From positions 7,003,501 through 7,067,500 of the forward strand of contig NC_090780.1 in NCBI RefSeq assembly GCF_040054535.1: a stretch of 64,000 nt of DNA. Direction: 5' to 3'. The notes beneath the pieces are model-generated. The model made no database searches and had not been told where the DNA came from. It worked only from the letters and a program-made list of their open reading frames with translations. The stretch comes from Antennarius striatus (lineage: Eukaryota; Chordata; Actinopteri; Lophiiformes; Antennariidae). The position numbers were made by a program, and so were the translations under genes. Shown piece after piece: positions 38,241 to 60,112 of this stretch. Every line of letters begins with the position of its first letter. The first letter of the stretch is position 1.

Positions 38241-41200
38241 TATGGTCATGCAACTGCACAGTATATCGTGACAGGGTTTTAGCGTCTGCATTTGACTTGC
38301 CTGGCTGATACCTGATGGTAAAATGGAAGTCGGCTAACTCACCCATCCACCTATGCCCAACTGCGTTCAAATTGGCTGTGAACTGGGTAAAATGTAAAAT
38401 GGGCAAGGAACTCGAGCTTGCCAGAATTGGGTGGTAGTTCTTTTCAGCAGGCATGAGTGTCCTTGAACCAAAAGCAATGACACAAAGTTTGTTTTCCTGT
38501 TGCTGACAGAGTACTGCTCCCAGACCTTCATTGGAGGCATCAGTGTGAAGAACAAGTGGCAATTTGAAGTCTGGGCAAGCTAAGATAGGTGGACTGGTTA
38601 GCATGTCAACAAGGTGCGACACCGCAGCACTGTGTTCTGACATCCACTGGACAAGAGCTCTGGATGAGAGCTGGCCAACTTTTGTACTCTTAGGCTTAGC
38701 TTTGCTAGGCTTAGCTGGAGAAGGCATCTGGCTAGACTCACTGGGACTTTCTATGAGCTTAAACAGTGGCCGGGCTATCCTAGAAAAGTCGTGTATGAAG
38801 GTTCTATAATAACCTAAAAGCCCTAGGAGGGCTTAACCTTTCCCACACTCTGGTTCGCTGTCCTTCAAATGCTGAACTACCTCAAGGTCTGGACACCTTC
38901 ACTGGTCACTAGACATCATACATATCTGATCTACCTTTTAAATAACTCGGGTTTTTTTTTTTAATCATAGTTTAACACCATGCTCTCTCAGATGGCAGAC
39001 TACCTGCCTCACATCATCAAATTGGTTGCAAAAGGTCTTCGAAAAACAGAGCACATCATCTAAGTATGGGGAGTAGCGCTCATACCTTAACCCGTCAAGG
39101 GCTCCCTCCATACATCTTTGAAATTCCCCCGGGGGCAAATGGGAGGCGGATCCACTCGTAGAGACCCCAAGGCATACTAAAGGCAGTCACATGTCTGGAG
39201 CTCTCATCAACAAAGCCCTGATGGTAAGCGCTACTTTGGTAAAGTAGGGAGAACCACGAGTACCCCCTTAAGTTATCTAGCAGATCTTGGATGCATGGAA
39301 GAGGGTTGTGGTCGGGGAATGTTTTGCTGTTTACACCCTGGAAATCAATGCAAAGGCGTAAGCTCTTGTCTTTTTTTCTGACGCAGACCACCGGGGACGA
39401 GTGGGGTGAGATGGACTTTCTGATCCTGCCCTAGTTAAGCAGGTTTTGGACATATTCTTTTACCTCTTTATACAACAGCTTGGGAACTGAACTGTAGGAC
39501 GTTTGGACTGGCGTTTCATCTTTTAAGGTGGATTTTCAGTTGCAAATTTGGGATGCAACCAATGTCAGAATCGTCCTTAGCAAACACATCTGATTATTCA
39601 TACAACATGTCTCTGACAATCTTTTGCTCATCCTCTTCCAGGTGTGACACATCAGCAGGTGGGTGCCATTTTTGTTTCGTCATGGTTTTATGGTCATGTT
39701 TACCCCTTGTTTTCCTCTGCTTGTCTGTACTTTGCGAACATAATTTATAGTGGGGTGATAAAGGGGCTCTGAACCACCTGGAAAGCATTTGACCGGTTTC
39801 ACTTCAGCCACTAACCTAACCTCACAAATCTGCCCTGATGGAATAGTTGCACCTCTCTTCCCTGTTCTTATACTGCACTCAAGGGCCGTTTCCTCAGGAG
39901 TGAAAACCTGGAGAGCTGGGACTAGAGCTTCCACTGCACTGTCGCTGATACTTAAAGCTGCTTTGAGTAAAGCAGAAATATCAGTCTCACTCCTCTGGTC
40001 TTTGTGTGATTCAATGATCTCAGCTATAACATTACTGCCTAACAGAGGACATTTAAGAAAGTGGTGACCGACCAGTAATGGCACTTGTATGGTGACATGT
40101 CCTTGACTCTTACTACATACAGTATCTGGAGTTCAACATTTGCCCACTCATCGAAGGGAACACCGCTACCATTCGCTGCCGTAATCTCCAATGTTAGGTC
40201 TGACAGTAGCGATTCAAGAGGCCGGATCTGAACATGGGAAGCACTTTTTCTATCCAGACTCTTCCCACCATAGTCACTTGGGCCCCTGAGTCCAGTAACA
40301 TCTGGAATGGAACTCCATCAACAGCGCATGAAACCATACATCGCTTACATATCAGTTGTGCGAGGCGTTTCTTTTGTTGAGACTGCGTGTTCGCTTTGTA
40401 ACCCTTTTGGAATGGCTGGCTGGTGATGGGGATCCTCTAGCTGTTGCTGTCACTGACTGCCCCTCTCCAGTGACCTCAGCCCATTTCCCGGAACCCTCTT
40501 TTGCAGACAGCCAATGTCAAGGTTGGCTACAAACAAACCAGTGAGGGCAGCTCACCTTGCTCTGCTGTATACAGTCATTGCACCTGCCCCTGATTTCAGA
40601 CACTGGTGTTGGAGAATGGGCTGCTGGTGAGCAGGGGTCCCCAGGTGTCACAGCTGTCAGGGAGTTTCACCATTTGGGCCAAAAATTTGGTCAGGGAGGA
40701 CACTTGCGCTGTCAGTTCTTTTATAGCAACACGGTTAGCCTGTAACTCAATGTCAACGTTAGCTTCTTTGACTGGGTCACTACTGTCAAGCTGAGCTGAG
40801 CTCACGGTCACTGGTCGAGTTTTAGCTACTGTACCAAACCGTCTTAGTCTCTCTGCCTCCTCACTAGTAGACTTAGTGATTTGATCTAAGAGAAATTTGT
40901 TTAGGAGGGGTTTGAGGTCATGTCAAACATGGTTGTTTTTCTCATTTAACCCTTGGTACAGTGTGTGGAGGAAGGTACCTCGAACAAGTTTTTTGTCATA
41001 GCTAAACTCTGCACCAAGCTGTTTTGACTCAAACAGAACGCGCTGTTTCAGCCCCATGATCCTATACAAAAACTGCTGCAGGCTCTCTTTGTCTTGTTGT
41101 TTAGCATTGCTTAACTCTTGAAAAAGTTCTGTACTGTTTTTGTCTCTGATATGCGCCCGGAGAAAACGCTTTAGCTCATTAACAGTTAAATCATCCTTTT

Positions 41201-41345
41201 ATTTAACATTTCTCTGAATGTGCCAGGTTTTGTGACCTTAATCACTGTGCAAATTACCTCTGACTCAGTAAAACCTTCTTGAAACCCTTCATCTATCACA
41301 CTCTGACAGAAATATCCAACTACTGTAGTTATAATGTCCCGTTTT
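38241..41345 (-). pseudogene. Gypsy gag-protease-RT-RNase H remnant
   Basis: Reading right to left: a gag region (about 41.3-40.5 kb) ends in a degenerate CxxC zinc-knuckle-like stretch (RCNDC...CPHCFVC). An aspartic protease site with DSGAQVT follows near 40.27 kb. The stretch between protease and RT is at 40084-39594. RT remnants (LCIDFQGVNSKT, HNPLPCIQDLLD) are at 39391-39095, and an RNase H with HTDASNEGLGAVL and YQPGKSNADAKTLSRY is at 38727-38260. Frameshifts and stops separate these parts, so no polyprotein can be made. The remnant stops exactly at the TA duplication of the inserted Tc1. Confidence 0.85.
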
Positions 41346-42195
41346 GGTTTACTGTGTGTGGAAAAGTTAATCGCGCTACCGATGCTAACGCGCTAGCCCG
41401 TCAATACGATTTTCCATATTATGTTAGCATTGAGCTAGCCGCCATTTGTTACTGGTGAACTGTGTTGAATTAAAAACAACTCTAGTTTATATTAATATGT
41501 CTTGTATTTACGAATGTATAAGGATCAGGACCTGACATACTGTTTTTGTATGTTTTATTTCAGTGTCACAGATCTTCTCATTAAAATGACCCGTCTATCA
41601 CTTTTGTTTACGTTTCGCGAGTGCCATAATCGTGCGATAATCTGGTCATAAAATATTCATACAATACCTCCAGTAGCTCCAGACATTAATTAAATATCCA
41701 TTAAACCTCGGGAGTTCAGAATAAATACTATGGGTTGTCCAGAAAAAGTCTTACCTTCTAATCTCTTTGGAAATCCTCCGAGGTAAAGTGCTCACGACAG
41801 ATCCTCTGATCCTTGGTCATATTGACCTGGTTTATCCGTGCTCTCCATCTCTTTTCTAGCTTCCCAGAAGGTATTCTAAAGAAAGACAGGTCCTTGTCTT
41901 TGTGTCTTCTTGATGTTCTGTTGACACAACCATTCACCGCGCAGGTAACCATGATATTTTTGGAGTTAATCCCGTCGTGGATTGCATTGTTTCTTATGGC
42001 TGCCAAGCTATGTTGGGCGCCAATGATTAATGACGCCCACGAGACCACTGAATGCGGAAGCTGCTGCAGCGCGGATTTTAAGCTTTTCTGACCAAAGGGA
42101 TGATGCTACATATATAAAATTAATTTTTTCTTCTATTTTTCATATATGATGAACAACATTTGTGTCACTTAAAATTAACTTTACTGTCCCTTTAA
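41340..42195 (-). mobile_element. THAP-bearing fragment beside TTAA, Kolobok-like
   Basis: On the minus strand, TTAA (42192-42195) is followed directly by AGGGACAGTAAAG. The stretch then continues through CpG-rich sequence to a THAP exon and a splice donor. Kolobok DNA transposons use TTAA targets and encode THAP-containing transposases, so this is the best reading. No matching right-hand end and no downstream transposase exons were found before gypsy gag begins near 41.34 kb. A host THAP gene fragment carried by the retroelement is the alternative. Confidence 0.45.
41758..41952 (-). pseudogene. THAP zinc-finger domain exon (64 aa)
   Basis: The protein starts MVTCAVNGCVNRTSRRHKDK and continues through SFFRIPSG, KRWRARI, and ends ICREHFTSEDFQRD. 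This gives the C2CH zinc-binding pattern (CxxxxC ... CxxH) and the conserved Pro, Trp and Phe positions of THAP DNA-binding domains. A TAG follows. Six bases later comes AAG/GTAAGA, a good splice donor on the same strand. So either the stop is a disabling mutation in a longer exon or the exon is terminal. The frame stays open upstream to 42048. The rest of a THAP protein is not seen. Confidence 0.65.
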
Positions 42196-42205
42196 GTATT
42201 TTCAC

Positions 42206-42464
42206 TGTAACTGTGGATTAATAACGGAGCGCACGGATTCACGTCTCCACAAGCCAGCGCCGTTTTATTATCGACTAGCGGGGTAAAGCTTGCAAAGACA
42301 TCGCCCCGCACGATCCACAGGAGCACGCGAGCGCCACCCACTGATCTGGCATTGCAAGTGCTTCCCAGTCACTTCCCATTCTGCTAAAGTAACTCTAAAT
42401 AACTTCACAAAAAAAATAAAGGGGGTGCTTATTTCCTATTAAAACTGGTTTTCAACCTATTACA
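42206..42464 (-). repeat. LTR-like segment, 5' copy for the minus-strand element
   Basis: It begins TGTAAC and ends ATTACA on the + strand and abuts the CATG duplication on the right. It holds TTTTATTA, the complement of a polyadenylation signal, 60 bp from its left edge, where an R/U5 boundary would be expected. It keeps CpGs that the left copy has lost. Confidence 0.55.
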
Positions 42465-42744
42465 CATGCAATTAGTAAACAAGTACTAACCAGTAGGTTG
42501 AGTGATGAGGTCGATGAGGTAGAGTGAAGGGTCATGTGAGGAAATGCGCCCAAAACGAGCAGCTTGTAGGGGAAGGCTTCTTGCGCAAGGGCGCCTCGGC
42601 AGTAGCTGGGAGGAGAGCTGATGTCTCCCACCATCAGCTCACACTCGGAGGATGTCTTGGCAGGAGTGGGAATTGAACCGCTGCTGGCTGGGAAATGTCT
42701 GGTCTTCTAGATGTCTACCCTACCGCTGAGCCACTGCTGCCCCC
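42465..42744 (-). mobile_element. SINE, tRNA-headed half (right part of the split copy)
   Basis: It resumes with CATGCAATTAG, matching CATGCAGTTAG in the 59-kb copy. It runs through GAGCAGCTTGTAGGGG, GGGCGCCTCGGCAGT and GAGCTGATG to the tRNA-like head, whose A box (TGGCTCAGCGGTAG on the minus strand) ends at about 42744. Confidence 0.82.
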
Positions 42745-42884
42745 AATTTTTTCAAAACTTTAAAATGAGACTTTTTTTTATTTTAAAAAGGTTTTGGTCA
42801 TTCATACTTGTCAATTAAACAGATTACCATGAACTGGGTGGCGGTGTTGGCACTGGATGGTTCCTCGGTGATTTTGTGATGATT

Positions 42885-43042
42885 AAAAATTGATGCAAAT
42901 TCAACCACTTCCTGCAAATTTTGCATGAACTTACAATTTTTCACAAACCCACAACATATTGATTTGCAACTTTTGTCCAATCTTTTTAGTTTGCCGGGAG
43001 TTTCACCAGTGATGACAACAATCATATACGTCACCAAAATCA
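42885..43042 (-). repeat. Dispersed repeat, copy 2 of an inverted pair
   Basis: The reverse-complement partner of 26037-26197, about 85-90% identical by eye. It sits just right of the split SINE and just left of the truncated SINE head. Together the two copies bracket the nested cluster in opposite orientation. Confidence 0.75.
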
Positions 43043-43064
43043 AATTGTGTTCACCGACAGGTCA

Positions 43065-43168
43065 CAGTCCAAAGGATGTCTTGGCGGAAGCAGAAAACAA
43101 ACCACCGATGGCTTGGCGATGTCTGGTCTTCAAGGCATCTGCTCTACCGCTGAGCCACTGCTGTCCCC
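43065..43168 (-). mobile_element. Truncated copy of the same SINE (tRNA-like head)
   Basis: It carries only the head: GCTCTACCGCTGAGCCACTG near its right end and AGGATGTCTTGGCGGAAGCA at its left. It is 5'-end-only, which is unusual for a retroposed SINE and suggests a later deletion of the tail. Confidence 0.7.
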
Positions 43169-43169
43169 A

Positions 43170-45285
43170 GAGTTGTTTTTTTTTCAATCCCCCAGGCAGA
43201 AAAAATTATACAAGAAAAGTAAATGAAACAAAAAGAAGCTACACATAAATAAATGTAGTGTTTTGTTGAACCTGAATCGTGTAGATGTTTCAAAGTGGTG
43301 GAGATTTGTTTGGGGTAAGGTAAGGACTCAAGACAGCCTCAGCCTACTGTATCCATTCTTAGAGAGAAAATCTCATTAAAGCCACTCTTAGCTACATCAC
43401 CAGTGGGAAACAGATTTGGATAGAGCACTCTAGCTTGTCTTTCACCCGCCCTGCGATCCGTTAGGGGGAACAATGGAGGAGACGAGGGACGAGAACAAGT
43501 ATTGACTTTTTCTCTCTCCTCCTTTGTCTTAATGCATCTAATTCTCCACCATCCTTTTTGTTGAACACCTTTGCTTCCCCATCACCCATCATCAATCTCT
43601 CCATCCTTGCAGGGTGAAAAATTGCACCCATTACCATTGTCAAGCTGTATACAGAAATAGCATTCTTTGCACTGACAAACATGAAGTAAAACACGAGACT
43701 GTAGGATGAAACCAGCAATGCATAAAACACTTAAAAATAAGTGAAACAGTGAAACAAACTTGAAGAAATGGGTGCTTGTCCTGAATGATACAGAGCAAAC
43801 TCAGATTTGTAACCCTTATAAATACTAATCCCAGCGAATACTACTCCAGATAACTGTTTAGTATCACACCAGTTAAAAGAGGTTTAGACAAAATTTATTT
43901 CAGTGTCTTTAACCTCTTGATTCTGAGGACAATATCTGTTTTATTCAATAGAAAATATGTTCAGATCATGCCAGTAGTTAACAATGACAACACCAATGTT
44001 GTAACCCTCAGCAGTCATGTTGACTGAGTTCATTATCTAAGCACACTCACATTAGCCAGATAGCACTGATATTAAGTACAGTGAAGAGATGGAGAAGTAA
44101 GTCTTCAGCTGTTGAATCACTGTGTTATCTAGTTTTGACCCAGTGAAGGCACCAGATGAAAACCCAGCAGTTCATTCTGTGGGAAAGATTTAGTTCCTGA
44201 ACCAAATTCCTGCCAATACTTCAAATTGTAGCAAGTCAAAACACAATCCAATAGTCAATAGTCGACAATGTTTTTTTCCAGTGTGTCTGGTAGTTGTCGA
44301 CATGCTTTGCTGAATAAGGGAAAGATTGAACCGCTAGTGGTACAAGATGAAGAGCCAGGACATTACCAGACTCATCATGATTTGTCTTCAAGGGCCTTTG
44401 AATATCGGTGTACAAAATGTCATTGAAATCTGTCTGACTGTTGTTGAGATATTTCAGTCTGGAGACAGATCCACTTACAGACAAAGCCTTCCCCAGAGTC
44501 ACAACACAAGTGCGGCTAAAAATGCAACCACTATACCTCAGCCACTTAAGCATGATGAATGGTGGGAACACAGCAGAAACCTTAAATAAGGAATAGTAAT
44601 GACCTGCATTTTGCATAGAGAAGCATTTTTGTATTAATTACATTAGGTTACAAAGTGCTATTAAGGAAACTGAAAGGTCTGCAGGAGCTGCATCACTGAC
44701 TAATCAATAGCCATTATCACAACCGGAGCAAAGGTCTCGACCCCAAGGATGTGTTGTATGCTGCGAGATGCTGTGCAAAAGTAGCGCTGGTTATTAGCCG
44801 CGGGAGGTTGATTTAACAATTTAGAGTGATGACAGTCCATTGAACCACTGACATGTCATTTTAAAACAACAAGAAAAAGAACAGCACAACAAGTACAACA
44901 TAAAAGATCCAACACAATGGCCACAAAGGTTCAGGATGCTCTACTGCCACACATTCAGGAGGAAATGTTTGCAAAATATCACAGTGTGTTATCCTCTAGT
45001 ATGAATCAGGTTCAGCGCTGACGGCCTCATTGTGTAACAGAACACTTTAGGACACAGAGAACCCTACGAGGTGCAATGGAAACTAAGAGCGTCCTCAATA
45101 GATGGGATTATGAGGATTAGGATCCCCCCCCACACTTACACACACACAGCAGAGAAGGGAGATTTGCAACAGGTTTTCATTCACATGGACACACTCATCC
45201 GATTTTAGTTGACTGTTTTTCTCCTGAAAGAGTTCTGTTGTTGTTTTGGTTTTTGATTTTCTTCATTGTTTGGAGAAAAATAAAA
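43170..45285. other. Intergenic before the NDUFA4-like gene
   Basis: No gene or clear repeat. The promoter of the NDUFA4-like gene should lie in the last part, but no CpG island or TATA box stands out, in contrast to fam210b. Confidence 0.45.
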
Positions 45286-55763
<10,478 letters not shown>

Positions 55764-57431
55764 AGGTCCTGCACAAACTCCAGGAGCACCGAGTTTGGCA
55801 CAACCCCCGATGCTTCCACTGTGAAGCGGAAAGTCTTCCTGGACATTACCTGAGTCTCACCTCATGTTTGACGACAACTCAAAATTAACACTGTAACCCC
55901 ATAAAAAGCTGTTGTCATTTGTATACACACTCTTCAGCTGGGTGGAAACAGTATCCAGCAAATCAGACACTCCCAGTTGGGTTTGTGTTTCACTCTCATT
56001 ATAGTCACTTCTCGCCTTACTCCTCCCTGATTTGTTCCCACTGAGTCTTCCGGACTCATCCACCTCCGTATTCATCCGCCTCCGTCGTCCCTGCTAAAAT
56101 TCTTCATCTGGTTAAATGTTGTACCTTTCAATTGAACAAGAAGTGACAGCGCTGTGACTTCAAACAGTTTGAAAGTAGTAGACTGGAAATGTTTTAATAT
56201 CAGACCATCTGGCTGAGATGGCTCATGGGAAAATCTGTCCAGAAAAATTAAAAATCATATGAGACCGAGGTCTAGTTTTTTAGAACATGATTAAATACAG
56301 ATTGGATACAAGGTACTGTCTGTCTCGTATGCTTCTTATTTAAATGATGGTACTAATATTGGTACTAATATTTTCCTATATGTTGATACTTGATATGACA
56401 GATACTTTTGATTTTTATGTTCATATTATACTGTATTTATATTCATTCACTAATTCTCTTACTTGTGTGAACCCCCAGCTCAAAAGTCAAAGGTCAGTGT
56501 CCACCACTGATGAAAAGGTTTACAGCTCAAACGACATTTGTAAGAGAGGGTTCCGTCCGGCTGAAAAACCCAGAGAAAACCCAGTTCTATTGAGCAAATT
56601 AAAATCTAACAACTCAAAATTTTTCTTTATGGTTCATAAATTTCCTGTTCAGTCTCAGTGCTCTCGTCATCATCACTACTGAGCAGGCAGCTGTTGTCAG
56701 GTAAGTGATCCCACTGCATACACTATGCACTAAATAACACACAGTGTTATAGATCAAGTTAGATGGTGGAAAATTAAGAAGTTACAGAGTCAGATATGTA
56801 ACCAAGCAACTGATGGAAAGAGTAGCAAAGAAAAAGCTAGTAAATGAGAATCTGATGCCAAAGTCAGAGGTTCCTTAAAGTTGAATATTTCTGATTGACA
56901 AAAACCAAAGTCTTGTTTTAAATTATAATTTTAAATAAAAGGACAAAACATTTTTTACTGATTCACATCCATAAATCTACTGCTGGGAAAGGCAAGTCAC
57001 ACATGCCGAGAAATGAAATTGTAGATAAAGAGGACTAAAATAGAAATCAATCATGAGAGCTGAATCTTTGTGTGGGTCACAGAGCTCTTTTAAACCAGTT
57101 TTCATTCCAAGAATGATGGAGTCCAAAGAGACAAATCAGTGAACTGTTTGATCACTGCTTGTCTGTGGGGAAAAAAAAAGCCAAAAAATATTTCTCACTT
57201 GGGAAAAATGACAAGACAAGACTCTTTCTGCAAATGTGTCTCCTGCTGGTGTAATTCTCCAATTTTGGAGAGTTCATTAGATGATGAATGCTTGTGTCAG
57301 TGTGTGTGCGCTCTCAATATCAGCACACAACCCACTGCAACATAAAACCCTCTTCTGGTGGCACAGAAACTATGCCAATGACGAACTCCTGGGTTCTCTT
57401 GATTCTGTCCTTAATAGACAATCTATGTTCC

Positions 57432-57521
<90 letters not shown>

Positions 57522-58940
57522 CCCTTTGAACAGCAGTGTGCCTCCTGTGCTACAGTGTGGTGCATGCCCCATGGATATTGTCTGTTGCCAGGTGATAATT
57601 TGTGTGCCTCTGTGTATTTGTGTCAGGTGCATATAACCTGCTGACAGGTAATCAGCCAGGCCAAAGCATCACACTGAGGCATAATCATGAGGTCTCACAC
57701 ACACAACGCACATATACACAACAGGCGGCAGTTATTACCGAACCCAAACAGCTTCAGTCTCAGGTTGTTGCGATCTCATTGCCTCTGTGTGTTCTTCTTG
57801 TTCTGGAAATGTGAGGTGAGGCCCACCGTGGCCTTACAATCAAAGAAATTGACCAATTAGAATGAGATTATGCATTATGTTTTCGCCTCTACATATTTGT
57901 CTTCTATTTATTCCAACCACTCATTATCCGACTTTACTTAGCATGTTGTTTCAGCTCAGAACTGGATTGAGATTATAAAGCTAAATCATGACTTTGCTTC
58001 AACAGTTGCTCACTGTGCTGACAAACCCGTGCAGTCCTTTCCTAGACAGCAAATATTATGACACATAATCTGAAACAGGCCTCAGCAGGCAGTGAAGTGT
58101 GCTGGTGTGTGTTTAAGATTCCATATTGTGTCATTTTGACAGAAGTTGAAATGAGACAATTTTTTCAACACACATTTAAATACTTGTCATTGAGAGTGAG
58201 GGATAGAAGAGAAGGAGACTGAGAAAGGCCATCTCCTCCTCGATTACATCCTCTCTGATGAGCAAGACTGGATATTTTTAGAAGAGGATTAATTTTAATG
58301 GGTAAGATAAGATAAGAAGTGAGTTGTGGGTGGAAGAGGGACAAATACTGTAAATAAGTAAATAGGACATGCTGCAAAACAGGACGCAGTGGTGGCGATG
58401 TGAAGGTAGCGTGGATGATGCTGGGAGGCCCTGGGCAGATCCACTGATTCAGTGGAGATACTGAGGCCTTTCATCCTCTGATGTTGTCTCCCAGAGGTGG
58501 AACATGAAAATAAAAGAGTAAACCAGTGTGTGTCCTCGACTGCAAACAGGACGGATGGCGCTTTTTATTCTCAGTTTTTCCAATTTTAATGTGTGTGTGT
58601 GTGTTTGTGTGTGTGTGCGTGTGAATAGTATACATTTAAATCCATTGCTTTATTATACTAAAACTTCAGATTAATAATAATTAATAACTAGTTTTGCTAA
58701 ATGCTTGCATTGCAGAAGTGGTTGCTGCATTTGTTTAACATCTTCTTTTTACTTTTTTTTTTACATCCTGCGAAGCTGTAATGTATTGTAATTGTCAGTG
58801 TTTGTGTGTTCGTCTGTCCGTCCACGAAATATCTTCACAATCGTTGCAGATAGAAAGATGAAACAAAAAGCACATTACCTTAAACAGCAGAAACCTGAGG
58901 AGGAAGAGAAGACAACATGGAGGGACAAGCCCCTAGAAGA
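55764..58940. other. 3' flank of the NDUFA4-like gene and intergenic sequence
   Basis: The 3' UTR starts here. Its end is unclear: ATTAAA at 56247 is a weak candidate polyadenylation signal. The remainder is AT-rich with the GT tract at 57.4 kb and a short GT tract near 58.59 kb. Confidence 0.45.
57435..57518 (+). repeat. (GT)n microsatellite
   Basis: About 42 perfect GT units. Confidence 0.98.
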
Positions 58941-58942
58941 AG

Positions 58943-59358
58943 AAGTACACTTTATTAATCCCCGCAGGGAAATTACATAGTCACTCATGTATATTTTTAC
59001 ATGTTCTTTGTGTTAGTTTTTATGACAAGCAGTGTATACACAGGCCCCGTGAAACACAGCACACAGGGGGGCCTGTAAGCATGCAGTTAGCAGTTAGTAC
59101 ACACATTAAACAACACACATAGGGAGGCAGAGTGACGGGCAGCGGCTTCAGGAACGCGCCCCAATTGAGCAGCTTGTAGGGGGGACGGCGCCTCGACAAG
59201 GCGCTCAGGGGCGCCTCGGCAGTGGCTGGAAGGTGAGCTGACACTGTCAGCTCACACTCCCTCCGAGGATGTCCTGGCGGGAACGGGATTTGATCCGCCG
59301 ATGGTTGGGGCGATCTGTCTACAGGACATCTGCTCTACCGCTGAGCCACTGCCGCCCC
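58943..59358 (-). mobile_element. Complete tRNA-headed SINE copy
   Basis: The minus-strand head starts GGGGCGGCAGTGGCTCAGCG with RNA polymerase III A-box and B-box-like (GGATCAAATCC) words. A 300-bp body with GC-rich palindromic CGCCTCG/GGCGCC words follows. The 3' tail is AATTTCCCTGCGGGGATTAA and TAAAGTGTAC, the tail type shared with fish LINEs, which implies borrowed LINE reverse transcriptase. It serves here as the reference for the split copy. Confidence 0.8.
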
Positions 59359-59359
59359 T

Positions 59360-60112
59360 ACACGGCATGTACCTCTGTCAGATAGAGGAAGTGGCTGATA
59401 TCAAGAAGACCTACCAATGGCTGAATAAAGCTGGACTGACAGACAGCACAGAGGCACTGATCATGGCAGCACAAGAACAGGCCCTAATACAAGAGCAATA
59501 GAGGCCAATATCTACCACAGTAGATCTGACCCAAGGTGCAGGCTATGTAAAGAAGCCCCAGAGTCAGTTCAGCATGTGGTAGCAGGGTGTAAGATGCTCG
59601 CCAGCTCAGCATACATAGAAAGGCACAACCAAGTAGCTGTGATAGTATACAGGAACATCTGTACCCAGTATGGACTAGAAGTACCCAAATCCTAATGGGA
59701 CATACCACCGAAGGTGGCTGAGAATGACAAGGCTAAGATCCTGTGGGACTTCAGCTTCCAGACCGACAAACAGCTGCTGGCTAACAAACTGGACATAGTG
59801 GTGATGGACGAAGAGCAGAAGAGAGCAGTGGTGATAGATGTGGTGATTCCAGTTGACGCCAACATCAGGAAGAGGGAACACGAAAAGATTGAGAAGTATC
59901 AAGGGTTGAAAGAACAGCTAGAAGAGATGTGGAAGGTCAAGGTTAATGTGGTCCCCGTTGTAGTAGGAGCACTTGGGACAGTGACCCCCAAACTGGAAGA
60001 GTGTTCCCAGCAGATTCCTGGAACAACATTTGAAGCCTCAGTCCAGAAGAGCGCAGTCCTAGGAACAGCTAAGATACTGTGCAGAACCCTCAGACTCCCA
60101 GGCCTCTGGTAG
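59360..60112 (+). pseudogene. LINE 3' end with restriction-like endonuclease
   Basis: The C-terminal part of a LINE ORF: KKTYQWLNKAGLTDSTEAL, then a frame-broken zinc knuckle (CRLCKEAPESVQHVVAGC-like, about 59540-59600), then a PD-(D/E)xK nuclease region (KLDIVVMDEEQKRAVVIDVV, HEKIEKYQGLKEQLEEMW) and the ending KILCRTLRLPGLW. This layout is that of R4/Dong/Rex6-type LINEs, in which the nuclease is at the C-terminus. The usual Pro of the PD motif is Leu here. The 3' tail (GAGGACCCGAGCTTGAG...) runs to about 60190. Confidence 0.75.

Larger units (their letters stand above)
28358..42464 (-). mobile_element. Gypsy-type LTR retrotransposon cluster splitting a SINE
   Basis: CATG is duplicated at 28354-28357 and 42465-42468. 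The outer ends are TGTAAC at 28358 and ATTACA at 42464. A 60-bp LTR-like segment is shared between 28445-28508 and 42210-42273. The sequences outside both ends are the two halves of one SINE. Inside, on the minus strand, lie gag, protease, RT, RNase H and integrase remnants of a Metaviridae/gypsy element, all with stops and shifts. Later insertions (two LINEs, a Tc1 and a THAP-bearing piece) bring the length to 14.1 kb. The primer-binding site and a full 3' LTR could not be identified, so the internal boundaries are provisional. Confidence 0.75.

Noticed and set aside
42798..43043. 81-codon minus-strand frame
   Set aside because: It overlaps the dispersed repeat; the other repeat copy at 26 kb does not preserve the frame.
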